Below, piece after piece: positions 53,044 to 61,767 of a stretch of 64,000 nucleotides of DNA (position 1 is the first letter of the stretch; each line of letters opens with the position of its first letter). Below the pieces are notes generated by a model that ran no database searches, was not told the origin of the DNA, and saw only the letters and a program-made list of their open reading frames with translations. Origin of the DNA: Pseudomonas tensinigenes (GTDB lineage: Bacteria; Pseudomonadota; Gammaproteobacteria; Pseudomonadales; Pseudomonadaceae). The DNA lies in NCBI RefSeq assembly GCF_014268445.2, contig NZ_CP077089.1:3961501-4025500 (forward strand), read 5' to 3'. The position numbers and the translations under genes were made by a program.

Positions 53044-53826
53044 ATGAACGCCCACCTTACTGTTCTTATCACTGGCGCCTCGACCGGCATCGGCGCGGTT
53101 TACGCCGAACGTTTCGCCCAACGCGGGCATGACCTGGTGCTGGTCGCCCGCGATCTTCAGCGCCTGGAAACACTCGCCGCGAAACTGCGTAGCGAACACA
53201 GCGTCGCCGTGGATGTGCTTCAGGCCGACCTGACCCAACTCAAAGACCTGACCACCGTCGAAACGCGCCTGCGCGACGATGCGCGCATTGGCATCCTCGT
53301 CAATAACGCGGGCGCCGCGCAGTCCGGCAACTTCATCGAGCAGAGCACCGACAAAGTGGCCAATCTGGTTGCCCTCAACACCACGGCACTGGTGCGGCTC
53401 GCCAGCGCCATCGCACCCCGTCTGGCGAAGGCCGGTAACGGCGCCATTATCAACATCGGCTCGGTGGTCGGTCTGGCCCCGGAGTTCGGCATGTCGGTCT
53501 ACGGCGCGACCAAAGCGTTTGTGCTGTTCCTGTCTCAGGGGCTGAGCCTGGAACTGTCGCCACTCGGCGTCTACGTGCAAGCCGTGCTGCCGGCCGCTAC
53601 CCGCACGGAAATCTGGGATCGCGCGGGCATCGACATCAACACCTTGAGCGAGATCATGGAAGTCAGCGATCTGGTCGATGCGGCGCTGGTCGGTTTCGAT
53701 CGTCGCGAACCGGTGACCATTCCGCCGCTGCATGAAGGTGAGCGCTGGGATGCCTTGCAGACCGCGCGGCAGGGCCTGCTGGCACAGATCCGCCAGTCGG
53801 CAGTCGCCCAGCGCTATCTGGCGTGA
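53044..53826 (+). CDS. short-chain dehydrogenase/reductase
   Basis: 260 residues. TGASTGIG near residue 11, NNAGAA, Ser in NIGSVVG and Tyr-x-x-x-Lys in YGATK. ATG at 53044 follows AAGAGATGA. It lies 60 bp after the OYE gene and touches the alpha/beta hydrolase frame (GTGA overlap). Substrate unknown. Confidence 0.9.
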   Translation: MNAHLTVLITGASTGIGAVYAERFAQRGHDLVLVARDLQRLETLAAKLRSEHSVAVDVLQADLTQLKDLTTVETRLRDDARIGILVNNAGAAQSGNFIEQSTDKVANLVALNTTALVRLASAIAPRLAKAGNGAIINIGSVVGLAPEFGMSVYGATKAFVLFLSQGLSLELSPLGVYVQAVLPAATRTEIWDRAGIDINTLSEIMEVSDLVDAALVGFDRREPVTIPPLHEGERWDALQTARQGLLAQIRQSAVAQRYLA

Positions 53827-53840
53827 GTCCAGTGGAACAA

Positions 53841-54671
53841 ATGCCGTTCATCACAGCCGCCAACCAATCGATTTTGGTTGGCGGCACGGCCTTCGCCTAT
53901 CGAGACCTCGGGCCGAAATCGGCGGTGCCGCTGATCCTGCTCAATCATTGGGGAGCGGCACTCGACGACTTCGACCCGCGAATCGTCGATGGTCTGGCGC
54001 GAACCCGGCGCGTGCTCGCCATTGACTATCGCGGTGTCGGTGGCTCAGGCGGCACCGCGCCCCTGACCGTCGCACAGATGGCCGACGACGTCATCAGCCT
54101 GATCGCTGCGCTGGAATTCACCAGCGTCGATCTGCTGGGTTTTTCCCTCGGCGGATTCGTTGCTCAGGACATCGCGCTCAAAAATCCTGCCTTGGTGCGG
54201 CGCCTGATTCTGACCGGCACCGGACCGGCTGGCGGAGTCGGTATCGCCAAGGTCGGTGCGGTTTCCTGGCCACTGATGCTCAAGGGCTTGCTGACCCTAC
54301 GCGATCCCAAATTCCATCTGTTTTTCACCACAACCGCCAACGGACGGCGGGCCGCGACAGACTTCCTGCAACGTTTGAAAGAACGCCGCAAAGATCGCGA
54401 CAAGCGCCCGACACCCAGCGCTTTTCTGCGGCAGTTGAAAGCCATCAAGGCATGGGGAAAACAGCTGCCGCAGAACCTTGGCGGCCTGCAAATCCCGACG
54501 CTGGTGGTCAACGGTGACAGCGACATCATGGTGCCCACGGTCAACTCGATTGATCTGGCGAACCGGATTCCCTACGCGCAACTGATCATTTATGAAGACG
54601 CCGGGCACGGCGCGATTTTCCAGAACTACGCTGACTTTGTCAGCAAGGCGCAGGCGTTTCTCGACAGCTGA
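53841..54671 (+). CDS. alpha/beta hydrolase
   Basis: 276 residues. Nucleophile Ser in GFSLGGFVAQ, Asp in NGDSDIMVP and His in DAGHGAIFQ form the triad; NHWGAALDDFD is the oxyanion loop region. ATG at 53841 follows TGGAAC; a GTG at 53823 overlapping the SDR stop would add 6 residues. No signal peptide. Substrate unknown, possibly an ester or lactone. Confidence 0.85.
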   Translation: MPFITAANQSILVGGTAFAYRDLGPKSAVPLILLNHWGAALDDFDPRIVDGLARTRRVLAIDYRGVGGSGGTAPLTVAQMADDVISLIAALEFTSVDLLGFSLGGFVAQDIALKNPALVRRLILTGTGPAGGVGIAKVGAVSWPLMLKGLLTLRDPKFHLFFTTTANGRRAATDFLQRLKERRKDRDKRPTPSAFLRQLKAIKAWGKQLPQNLGGLQIPTLVVNGDSDIMVPTVNSIDLANRIPYAQLIIYEDAGHGAIFQNYADFVSKAQAFLDS

Positions 54672-54727
54672 ACCCATCTGCTCAGGCAACCCTGCCCTCC
54701 CCCAGAACCGTGAGAGCCGTCCCCACC

Positions 54728-55726
54728 ATGAAAGCTTATTTTATCGATCGCTACGGCAAGCAGAACGGGCGTATTGGCGACGTGCCCGAGCATGTACCCG
54801 GCGCCCATGACGTGCTGATTGAAGTACATGCCGCCAGCGTCAACGTACTCGATTCAAAGATTCGCAGCGGCGAATTCAAACTGATTCTGCCGTACTCATT
54901 CCCCTTGGTGCTGGGCAACGATTGTGCCGGCGTGGTGATTGAGGTTGGCGCAGCGGTCAAGGGTTTCAAGCCCGGCGACGCGGTGTATGCGCGCGTACCC
55001 GAAGAGCGAATCGGCACGTTTGCCGAGCGAATCGCCGTCGAGCAAAACGCCGTAGCGTTGAAGCCAGCCAACCTCAGCATGGAACAGGCCGCGGCGATTC
55101 CCTTGGTTGCCCTGACAGCCTGGCAAGCGCTGGTCGACATCGCCCGTTTGCAAAAGGGTCAGAAGGTCTTGATTCACGCCGGTTCCGGCGGTGTCGGAAC
55201 AATTGCCATTCAACTGGCCAAGCACCTCGGCGCTGTTGTCGCGACCACCACCGGCACCGCGAATGTCGAATGGGTTAAAGCGCTGGGCGCGGACGTGGTG
55301 ATTGATTACAAACAGCAGAACTTCGAGCGCGAATTGCGCGATTACGACGTGGTGCTGAACAGCCTCGGCACCGACGTTCTGGAAAACTCGCTCAAGGTAC
55401 TCAAACCGGGCGGCCAGCTGATTTCCATATCAGGCCCGCCAACAGCCGAGTTCGCCAAGGCGCAGGGCCTGGCGTGGCCGCTGCGGCAAGTCATGCGCTT
55501 GTTGAGCCTGAGCATTCGGCGCAAGGCGCGCAAGCAGGATATCCGTTACAGCTTCCTGTTTATGCGGGCCAACGGTGCACAACTGCAAGAAATCACCACG
55601 CTGATTGAAGCCGGCGAAATAAGTCCTGTGCTTGACCGCACCTTCGCTTTCGAGTCAGCGGGCGAAGCCCTGTCTTACGTCGAACAGGGCCGTGCGAAAG
55701 GCAAGGTAATCGTGCAGATCAAATAG
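54728..55726 (+). CDS. MDR-family quinone oxidoreductase-like protein
   Basis: 332 residues starting MKAYFIDRYGKQNGRI. The NADP motif is HAGSGGVGTIAIQLAKHLGA; zinc-binding cysteines are absent, so it belongs to the zeta-crystallin/quinone oxidoreductase type. It reduces quinones or alpha,beta-unsaturated carbonyls with NADPH. Last gene of the OYE-SDR-hydrolase set. ATG at 54728 is chosen from alignment; an ATG 6 codons upstream is possible. Confidence 0.88.
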   Translation: MKAYFIDRYGKQNGRIGDVPEHVPGAHDVLIEVHAASVNVLDSKIRSGEFKLILPYSFPLVLGNDCAGVVIEVGAAVKGFKPGDAVYARVPEERIGTFAERIAVEQNAVALKPANLSMEQAAAIPLVALTAWQALVDIARLQKGQKVLIHAGSGGVGTIAIQLAKHLGAVVATTTGTANVEWVKALGADVVIDYKQQNFERELRDYDVVLNSLGTDVLENSLKVLKPGGQLISISGPPTAEFAKAQGLAWPLRQVMRLLSLSIRRKARKQDIRYSFLFMRANGAQLQEITTLIEAGEISPVLDRTFAFESAGEALSYVEQGRAKGKVIVQIK

Positions 55727-55758
55727 TTGCCTGCCTGTAATCATCTGGCGAAAGAACC

Positions 55759-55929
55759 ATGGATAACGTTGCCTGCGACACCGAAAAGCCCCCCGCCGAC
55801 GAACTGCAAGACACGGAGAACAAACACCCACCTGAACCCGCGAACCACGAAACGCCCGACCCTAAGCAGCACAACGCAATACTTGGTGTTGCTCCGATCG
55901 TCTGGCGGCCCTTGATGCTTGAGCCCTAG
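55759..55929 (+). CDS. possible 56-residue hypothetical protein
   Basis: An open frame of 56 codons beginning MDNVACDTEKPPADELQDTE, hydrophilic, ending VAPIVWRPLMLEP. GGCGAAAG lies upstream of the ATG, a weak ribosome site. It begins 33 bp after the quinone oxidoreductase and overlaps by 4 bases the end of the convergent AraC gene. Family unknown and existence uncertain. Confidence 0.3.
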   Translation: MDNVACDTEKPPADELQDTENKHPPEPANHETPDPKQHNAILGVAPIVWRPLMLEP

Positions 55930-56858
55930 GTGTTCAACGGCGATTGCGGCGTATCCGGATTGAGTTGCCGGCGGCGAAACTGTCCCGGCGGCTGGCCGTG
56001 AATCTGCCGAAAGCGTCGGGAGAAATACGCCTCGTCAGCGAAGCCGCACAACCGTGCGACCTCGCCCACCGAGCGCGTGCTGTTGAGCAGGAAATTGCGT
56101 GCCGCGTGCATCCTGCGTTCGAGCACCAGTTCGGTGAAGGTCTTGCCGATCTCCTTGCGCAACCAGTGCGTCAGATAGGTCGGGGACAGGTACGTCGCCG
56201 CAGCCACCTTGATCAGATTGAGATCGGGATCGGCAATGTTCTTGCGCAAGTATTCGAACATGCGGCCCAGCGCATCCCGGCGGCTGACCTCGGCCGCATT
56301 CTCCTCGGCCAGACGCTTGAGTGGCTCGGCATAAAGGAAACACACGCTGCCAATCAGTTGCAGCAGCAAGCCTTTGAGCATCTCGCGCGTACCAAACTGA
56401 CGGTTCTCGTCCAGCGTGCGCATCTGCTCGATCAAGGCACAGACCTTGGCGAAATCCTCATCCCCGAGAATGAAATCCAGATGCTCCTGAAAACGGAATG
56501 GCGATAACTCCGGCGCCAGCAGAATCGACACCTCCTCCAGGTCCATCGGGTCGCACTGCAAATGCGGCAAGAGAAAGGTCTGGGAAAAATTGATCACCAT
56601 GAAATTGCTGTCCGCTGGATGCGGGATTACGTGCACTCGGTGCGGCAGGATGAATGCCAGGGTATTGCGCGGAAACGGACGCTCGACGTTACCGATGTGC
56701 TGCACGGTGTCGCCACCGAGGTTGATCTGAATCTGGAAATACTCGTGCCGATGGGGACTGGTCTCGGCGCGCCGGCCCTTTTTGTCGCGAATATAGAAGT
56801 CGGTCAATTCGCTGCGCTGCTGCATGACATAGGTGGGAATACGGCTGAGTGACGACAT
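55926..56858 (-). CDS. AraC-family transcriptional regulator (cupin sensor)
   Basis: 310 residues: N-terminal cupin-like sensor with SPHRHEYFQIQINLGGD, then two HTH units (NLIKVAAATYLSPTYLTHWL, RSVGEVARLCGFADEAYFSR). ATG at 56858 has GAGGA upstream. It is divergent from the MFS gene of the sugar-acid-like operon and probably activates it; an inverted repeat lies in the interval. Confidence 0.88.
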   Translation of the reverse strand: MSSLSRIPTYVMQQRSELTDFYIRDKKGRRAETSPHRHEYFQIQINLGGDTVQHIGNVERPFPRNTLAFILPHRVHVIPHPADSNFMVINFSQTFLLPHLQCDPMDLEEVSILLAPELSPFRFQEHLDFILGDEDFAKVCALIEQMRTLDENRQFGTREMLKGLLLQLIGSVCFLYAEPLKRLAEENAAEVSRRDALGRMFEYLRKNIADPDLNLIKVAAATYLSPTYLTHWLRKEIGKTFTELVLERRMHAARNFLLNSTRSVGEVARLCGFADEAYFSRRFRQIHGQPPGQFRRRQLNPDTPQSPLNT

Positions 56859-57427
56859 CTGCGCAGAATCCTCGACAGGTATTGGCAGTGAGCTGACGAC
56901 CCTCATCTTGCAGACATGTACGCAATACACGCAAGCAGTCATACGATGACCTGCCTTTCCAAGGAATTTTTATCCTCGATATGGCGTTTAGCCTGTCCAA
57001 AACCGCCGAGAACGTATCAAGATTTTTTATTGTTAATAATCAATGTATTAACAGCCATACCTAAAAATACACTTAGGAAATCATCGGATTTATTTTTTGG
57101 ACAGGTTTTGCAACGCCGCCTCCATAGAAAAAAAACGTTCTAACCCCTCGGTTGCTTTACCAACGTTGTACGACCACTGTGAGCCGACGCAGCCCAACCT
57201 CTTCCAAAAACAATCACAGGTGTGCACGTCATGATTCTGCTATTCCCCCTCGCCACCCCTCCCGACATTGTCTCGATCACGCCGACTGGAAGACGTTTCT
57301 GAACGTCTGACGCCGGCTGTTCGCACCGTTCGTTTCAGTATCGATTGGCATGCCCCGACCATCGCGGGCAAACGCCTTCGGCTGCACGAAAACATCTCGA
57401 CTCTTCTAACAATAACGAGGTCTCTTC
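56859..57427. other. long A+T-rich divergent regulatory interval
   Basis: 569 bp between the AraC gene and the MFS gene. The stretch 56985-57140 is clearly more A+T-rich than its surroundings. It contains the inverted pair CCTGTCCAAAA / TTTTGGACAGG. Short open frames here lack credible starts. Confidence 0.75.
56992..57105. promoter_or_regulatory. widely spaced inverted repeat, candidate AraC looping sites
   Basis: CCTGTCCAAAA (56992-57002) and TTTTGGACAGG (57095-57105) are exact reverse complements 92 bp apart, on either side of an A+T-rich segment. Two half-sites at such a distance suit a looping AraC dimer. Confidence 0.5.
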
Positions 57428-58777
57428 ATGTCGAATTCACATTCTTCCCAAGCCACCGTGCCGCCGGTGATAGACGGCGCCCGGGACGCCGTCGTGCCGC
57501 AGCGTCTGCCCTCGCGGCGGCGCTGGTTCATGCTCTCGTTGCTGCTGATCGCGACGATCATCAACTACATCGACCGGGTCAATATCTCGATTGCCGCGCC
57601 GTTCATGGCCAAGGATCTTGGCTTGGACAAGATCGAGATGGGCCTGATTTTCTCGGCATTTGCCTGGACTTACGCCTTGGCCCTGGTGCCGGCCGGGTTC
57701 ATCGCCGACCGCTTCGGTTCGCGCTTCACTTACGGGGTTTCCCTGATCAGTTGGTCGACGGTGACCGTGTGCCAGGGCTTTGCCACGGGCTTCGCGTCCT
57801 TGTTCGGGTTGCGTCTGGCGGTCGGTGCGATGGAAGCACCGGCGTTTCCGGCCAACAGTCGTGCGGTGACGGTGTGGTTTCCGGCGCGGGAACGCGGTCT
57901 CGCCAGCAGCATCTACGTCTGCGGGCAATATCTGGGGACAGCGTTGTTTACTGGTGCCCTGCTCTGGCTGGCAACCACCTTCGACTGGCGTCACGTGTTC
58001 TACAGCACCGGCGTACTCGGCATCGTCTTCGGCGTGCTTTGGCTGTACCTGTATCGCGATCCGCTGAACTGCAAGAAAGTCAGCAAAGAAGAACTGAAGT
58101 ACATCGAAGCCGGCGGCGGTCTGGTCAAAAGCAGTCAGGAACGCACCCGCTTCAACTGGCGGCAAATTGCTGAACTGTTCAGCTACCGCCAGATCTGGGC
58201 AATTTGCGTCGGCAAATTCGCCAGCACCTCGGCGCTGTACTTCTTCCTGACCTGGTTCCCCACCTACCTGATCGAAGAACGCAAGCTGACCATGATCAAG
58301 GCCGGGATCTTCGCTGTTCTGCCGTTTGTAGGCGCGACGGTCGGCATCCTCCTCGCCGGCATCGTCTCTGACTTGTTGATCCGCCGTGGCTACTCGATGT
58401 CGTTCGCCCGCAAGTTGCCACTGGTGATTGGGTCGATGCTGGGGATGTCCATCGTTCTGGTGAATTTCACTGATTCGAACACGATCTGCATCGCCGTGCT
58501 GACCATTGCGTTCTTTGCGCAAGGCATCGCCTCGTCTTCGTGGGCGGCCGTGTCGGAAGTCGCGCCCAAGGAGCTGATCGGCTTGACCGGCGGAATCACC
58601 AGCCTGGCCGCCAACATCGGCGGCATCGTCACGCCGATCGTGATTGGCGCGATTGTGCATGCCACCGGTTCATTCGCCTGGGCCTTCTGGTTCATTGGCG
58701 GCGTGGCGCTGATCGGCACCCTCTCCTACTCGCTGTTGCTCGGACGCTTGTACCGCATCGAGTTGAAGGTGCGCTAA
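57428..58777 (+). CDS. MFS transporter, anion:cation symporter (ACS) family
   Basis: 449 residues, 12 spans. IATIINYIDRVNISIAAPFM after the first span and FADRFGSR-type loops are typical of ACS sugar-acid permeases (galactonate, glucarate). AACGAGGTC precedes the ATG. First gene of the AraC-linked set, about 100 bp before the FAH-fold hydrolase gene. Confidence 0.9.
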   Translation: MSNSHSSQATVPPVIDGARDAVVPQRLPSRRRWFMLSLLLIATIINYIDRVNISIAAPFMAKDLGLDKIEMGLIFSAFAWTYALALVPAGFIADRFGSRFTYGVSLISWSTVTVCQGFATGFASLFGLRLAVGAMEAPAFPANSRAVTVWFPARERGLASSIYVCGQYLGTALFTGALLWLATTFDWRHVFYSTGVLGIVFGVLWLYLYRDPLNCKKVSKEELKYIEAGGGLVKSSQERTRFNWRQIAELFSYRQIWAICVGKFASTSALYFFLTWFPTYLIEERKLTMIKAGIFAVLPFVGATVGILLAGIVSDLLIRRGYSMSFARKLPLVIGSMLGMSIVLVNFTDSNTICIAVLTIAFFAQGIASSSWAAVSEVAPKELIGLTGGITSLAANIGGIVTPIVIGAIVHATGSFAWAFWFIGGVALIGTLSYSLLLGRLYRIELKVR

Positions 58778-58882
58778 AGCCAACAGCACCGTTTTCTCCA
58801 ACTGGAGGCGGCTTTCGTCCAACTTCACCAACGACTGCCGCCGTACGCTGAAGCTACCAACAGGACTCATAACAGGATGAAC

Positions 58883-59569
58883 ATGACTGAATACGTCTTC
58901 ACGCCGGATCTGCCCGTGACCTTGCCCGTTGTCGGCAGTGAACAACGTTTTCCCGTTGGCCGGGTATTTTGTGTCGGCCGCAATTACCCGTGGCCAGATG
59001 CCGTCGGCCAGTCGCGCCAGCCACCGGTGTTTTTCATGAAACCAGCCAGCAATGTCGTCGACGCCGTTGGTGAGGTGGCATTCCCTTCGCTGACCGAGGA
59101 TTTCGCCCACGAAATCGAGTTGGTAGTGGCCATCGGTGAAGGCGGCGCGAATATTCCGGAGAGCGAGGCGCTGGCTTATGTCTGGGGCTATGCCGCCGGC
59201 CTCGACCTGACCCGCCGAGATGTTCAGCGTGCCGCCAAGAGCAATGGTTTGCCGTGGGAAGGTGCCAAGGTGTTCGACGGCGCCGCGCCGATGACCGCCA
59301 TCGTGCCAGTGACCCGCGCGGGCCATCCCGAAGGCGAATTGTGGTTGAACGTCAACGGCGAGGAGCGTCAGCGCGACAGCCTCGACAGCCAGATCTGGTC
59401 GGTGGCTGAAGTGATCAGCCGGATCTCCCGGTCAGTGGCGTTGAGGGCCGGCGACCTGATCATGACCGGCAGCCCGGCCGGCGTCGACGGCCTGCAACCG
59501 GGCGATGTGATCAACGCCGGAATCGACGGGATCGGCCAACTGGAAATGCGCGTCGGCCCGCGGGCCTGA
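58883..59569 (+). CDS. fumarylacetoacetate-hydrolase-family protein
   Basis: 228 residues. VFCVGRNY, FFMKPAS, HEIELVVAIG and MTGSPAGVDGLQPGDVI are the metal and substrate motifs of the FAH fold (Glu residues of HEIE). The family hydrolyses or decarboxylates diketo acids, such as fumarylpyruvate or 2,4-diketo-3-deoxy sugar acids. ATG at 58883 is chosen because CAGGATG is then at a proper distance; an ATG at 58877 is possible. Confidence 0.88.
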   Translation: MTEYVFTPDLPVTLPVVGSEQRFPVGRVFCVGRNYPWPDAVGQSRQPPVFFMKPASNVVDAVGEVAFPSLTEDFAHEIELVVAIGEGGANIPESEALAYVWGYAAGLDLTRRDVQRAAKSNGLPWEGAKVFDGAAPMTAIVPVTRAGHPEGELWLNVNGEERQRDSLDSQIWSVAEVISRISRSVALRAGDLIMTGSPAGVDGLQPGDVINAGIDGIGQLEMRVGPRA

Positions 59570-59604
59570 ACGCCGCAGTGATTTGAAGACAGGAGAACAA
59601 CAAG

Positions 59605-60369
59605 ATGTCCATCACTCAACCTTTGAAAGTCGCGCTGGTCACCGGTGCCGGTAGCGGAATCGGCCGCTCTGTGGCGCTTGGCCTGTTGGCCGACGGCTAC
59701 ACCCTGGTGCTTGCCGGTCGCCGGCCGGAACCGTTACAGGCGCTGGTCGAACTGGCGGCAAGCGAGGGGCACGAAGCCCTCGCGGTGCCCACCGATGTGC
59801 GCGACCCGGTCAGTGTCGATGCGCTGTTCGCAACCATTGCCGAGGTCTACGGAAGACTGGATGTGGTCTTCAACAATGCCGGGGTCAATGCCCCCGCCGT
59901 GCCCTTGGATGAGTTGACGTTCGAACAGTGGCGCAACGTGATCGACACCAACCTCAACGGGGTTTTCCTCTGTGCTCGTGGTGCCTTCGGACTGATGCGT
60001 CGTCAACAGCCTCAGGGCGGACGCATCATCAATAACGGGTCGATTTCGGCGCACACCCCGCGCCCGTTCAGCAGCGCCTACACCGCCAGCAAACATGCGG
60101 TGCTGGGCCTGACCAAATCGCTGGCGCTGGACGGTCGCGAATTCAACATCGCCTGCAGCCAGATCGACATCGGCAACGCCCTGACCGAGATGTCGGTACG
60201 CATGACCAAAGGTGTACGTCAGGCCAACGGCAGCATCGCCGTGGAGCCAATGGTCGACGTCAAGCATGTCGCTGATGCCGTGCGCTACATCGCCGGCCTG
60301 CCGCTGTCGGCCAACGTTCTGAACATGACCGTCATGGCCACCGCCATGCCGTTTGCCGGTCGCGGTTGA
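59605..60369 (+). CDS. short-chain dehydrogenase/reductase
   Basis: 254 residues: [14 protein letters not shown], Ser in NNGSISA, Tyr-x-x-x-Lys in YTASK. AGGAGAAC precedes the ATG. Its position between the FAH-fold hydrolase and a 2-hydroxyacid dehydrogenase suggests it oxidises a hydroxyl of a sugar-acid-like substrate. Confidence 0.9.
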   Translation: MSITQPLKVALVTGAGSGIGRSVALGLLADGYTLVLAGRRPEPLQALVELAASEGHEALAVPTDVRDPVSVDALFATIAEVYGRLDVVFNNAGVNAPAVPLDELTFEQWRNVIDTNLNGVFLCARGAFGLMRRQQPQGGRIINNGSISAHTPRPFSSAYTASKHAVLGLTKSLALDGREFNIACSQIDIGNALTEMSVRMTKGVRQANGSIAVEPMVDVKHVADAVRYIAGLPLSANVLNMTVMATAMPFAGRG

Positions 60370-60401
60370 ACCGGCCTTTTTATTCGGTAAGAGAGGTTTA
60401 T

Positions 60402-61358
60402 ATGAAGCCAGAAGTCTTGCAGTTGAGCCCGATCCTGATTCCTGAAATCAACACGCGTCTCGATGAACTGTTTACGGTCCGACGCTATTTCCAGCAGGCA
60501 GACAAACAGGCGTATTTGCAGGAACACGGCGTGAATATTCGCGGAGCGATCACCGGTGGCCATACCGGCATCACCCAAGCCGTCATGGCGCAACTGCCGA
60601 AACTTGAAGTGGTGGCGGTCAACGGCGTCGGCACCGATGCGGTTGACCTGGCTTATGCTCGGGATCGCGGCATCCGCGTGACGGCGACCATTGGCGCGTT
60701 GACCGAAGACGTCGCCGACCTTGCCATCGGTTTGCTGATTTCCGTGTGTCGCGGGCTGTGTACCAGTGATCGCTATGTACGCTCGGGTCAATGGCCGCAC
60801 AGCACCACACCGCTGGCGCCTCTGCCGCTGGCACGTCAAGTGTCCGGCATGCGTATCGGCATTGTCGGCATGGGCCGGGTTGGCCGTGCGGTAGCCAGCC
60901 GAGCGGCGGCCTTCGGCTGTCCGATCAGTTACACCGACCTGCAACCGATGAGCGATGTCAGCCACACTTTCGTCGCCGACCTCAAACAACTGGCCCGCGA
61001 CAGCGATGCGCTGATTCTCGCCGCCGCTGCCGACAAGGCTGAAGCCATCATCGATGCTTCCGTGCTACAGGCCTTGGGCAAGGACGGTTATCTGATCAAC
61101 GTGGCACGGGGCAAACTGGTCAACGAGGTTGATTTGCTGGCGGCGCTGAATGCCGGCGAGATCGCCGGTGCAGGGCTGGATGTGTTTGTCGATGAACCGA
61201 ATGTGCCAGAAGCCCTGTTCGGTAATGAGCAAGTGGTGCTGCAACCGCACCGCGCCAGCGCCACCTTGCAGACGCGCACGCGAATGGGAGAAATGGTGGT
61301 GGCGAGCTTGCTGGACAGCTTTGCCGGGAAAACGCCGCAAGGTTGTGTCACTGGCTAA
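60402..61358 (+). CDS. D-2-hydroxyacid dehydrogenase (NAD(P)-dependent)
   Basis: 318 residues. NAD motif GIVGMGRVGRAVA, catalytic Arg in NVARGKLVNE, Glu in DEPNVPE, His in QPHRASATL. It reduces a 2-keto acid, such as glyoxylate, hydroxypyruvate or 2-ketogluconate. GAGAGG precedes ATG at 60402. Last gene of the set; a repeat element follows at once. Confidence 0.9.
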   Translation: MKPEVLQLSPILIPEINTRLDELFTVRRYFQQADKQAYLQEHGVNIRGAITGGHTGITQAVMAQLPKLEVVAVNGVGTDAVDLAYARDRGIRVTATIGALTEDVADLAIGLLISVCRGLCTSDRYVRSGQWPHSTTPLAPLPLARQVSGMRIGIVGMGRVGRAVASRAAAFGCPISYTDLQPMSDVSHTFVADLKQLARDSDALILAAAADKAEAIIDASVLQALGKDGYLINVARGKLVNEVDLLAALNAGEIAGAGLDVFVDEPNVPEALFGNEQVVLQPHRASATLQTRTRMGEMVVASLLDSFAGKTPQGCVTG

Positions 61359-61767
61359 GTGGCGGGTGCCGAAACAGCTGCCCTCACCCTAGCCCTCTCC
61401 CCCAGGAGAGGGAACCGATTGGGGGATATTGGCGATGGACGCCGACGTGCAATAGCGGCTGTGAATCCAATGCCGCCAAGCACTGCGGATGGACCCGTAA
61501 TCACCGCGATCTGTCAGGTCGATGGATAACCCAAGACACCTCGGTCGGCCCCCTCTCCCGCAGGGAAAGGGGCCGATTGGGGGATGTTGGCGATGAGCAC
61601 CGACGTGCAATAGCGCCTGTGAATCCATCACCGTCAGGCATTACCGATGAATCCATAATCGACGCGATCTGTCAGGTCGATGCATAACCCAAGACACCTC
61701 GGTCGGCTCCCTCTCCCTCCGGGAGAGGGCTGGGGTGAGGGGCCGCCGTTGCAGCGTCGAACGCGGC
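61359..61767. other. gene-free interval filled by repeat element
   Basis: 409 bp between convergent genes, almost entirely the MITE-like repeat described next. No gene. Confidence 0.8.
61381..61741. mobile_element. MITE-like element with 21-bp inverted ends and a 158-bp tandem duplication
   Basis: Ends CCCTCACCCTAGCCCTCTCC (61381-61400, plus C) and the reverse complement at 61721-61741 match with one difference. Inside are two diverged copies of a 158-bp unit (61415-61572 and from 61573), both starting CCGATTGGGGGAT and sharing CTCGGTCGG. Each junction carries a GGAGAGGG/CCCTCTCC mini-hairpin. Confidence 0.7.

Noticed and set aside
56916..57143. 75-codon frame in the AraC-MFS interval
   Set aside because: No ribosome site and covers the A+T-rich region with the inverted repeats; no family resemblance.
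57437..58660. 407-codon minus-strand frame inside the MFS gene
   Set aside because: Antisense to a 12-span transporter; composition is typical of shadow frames.
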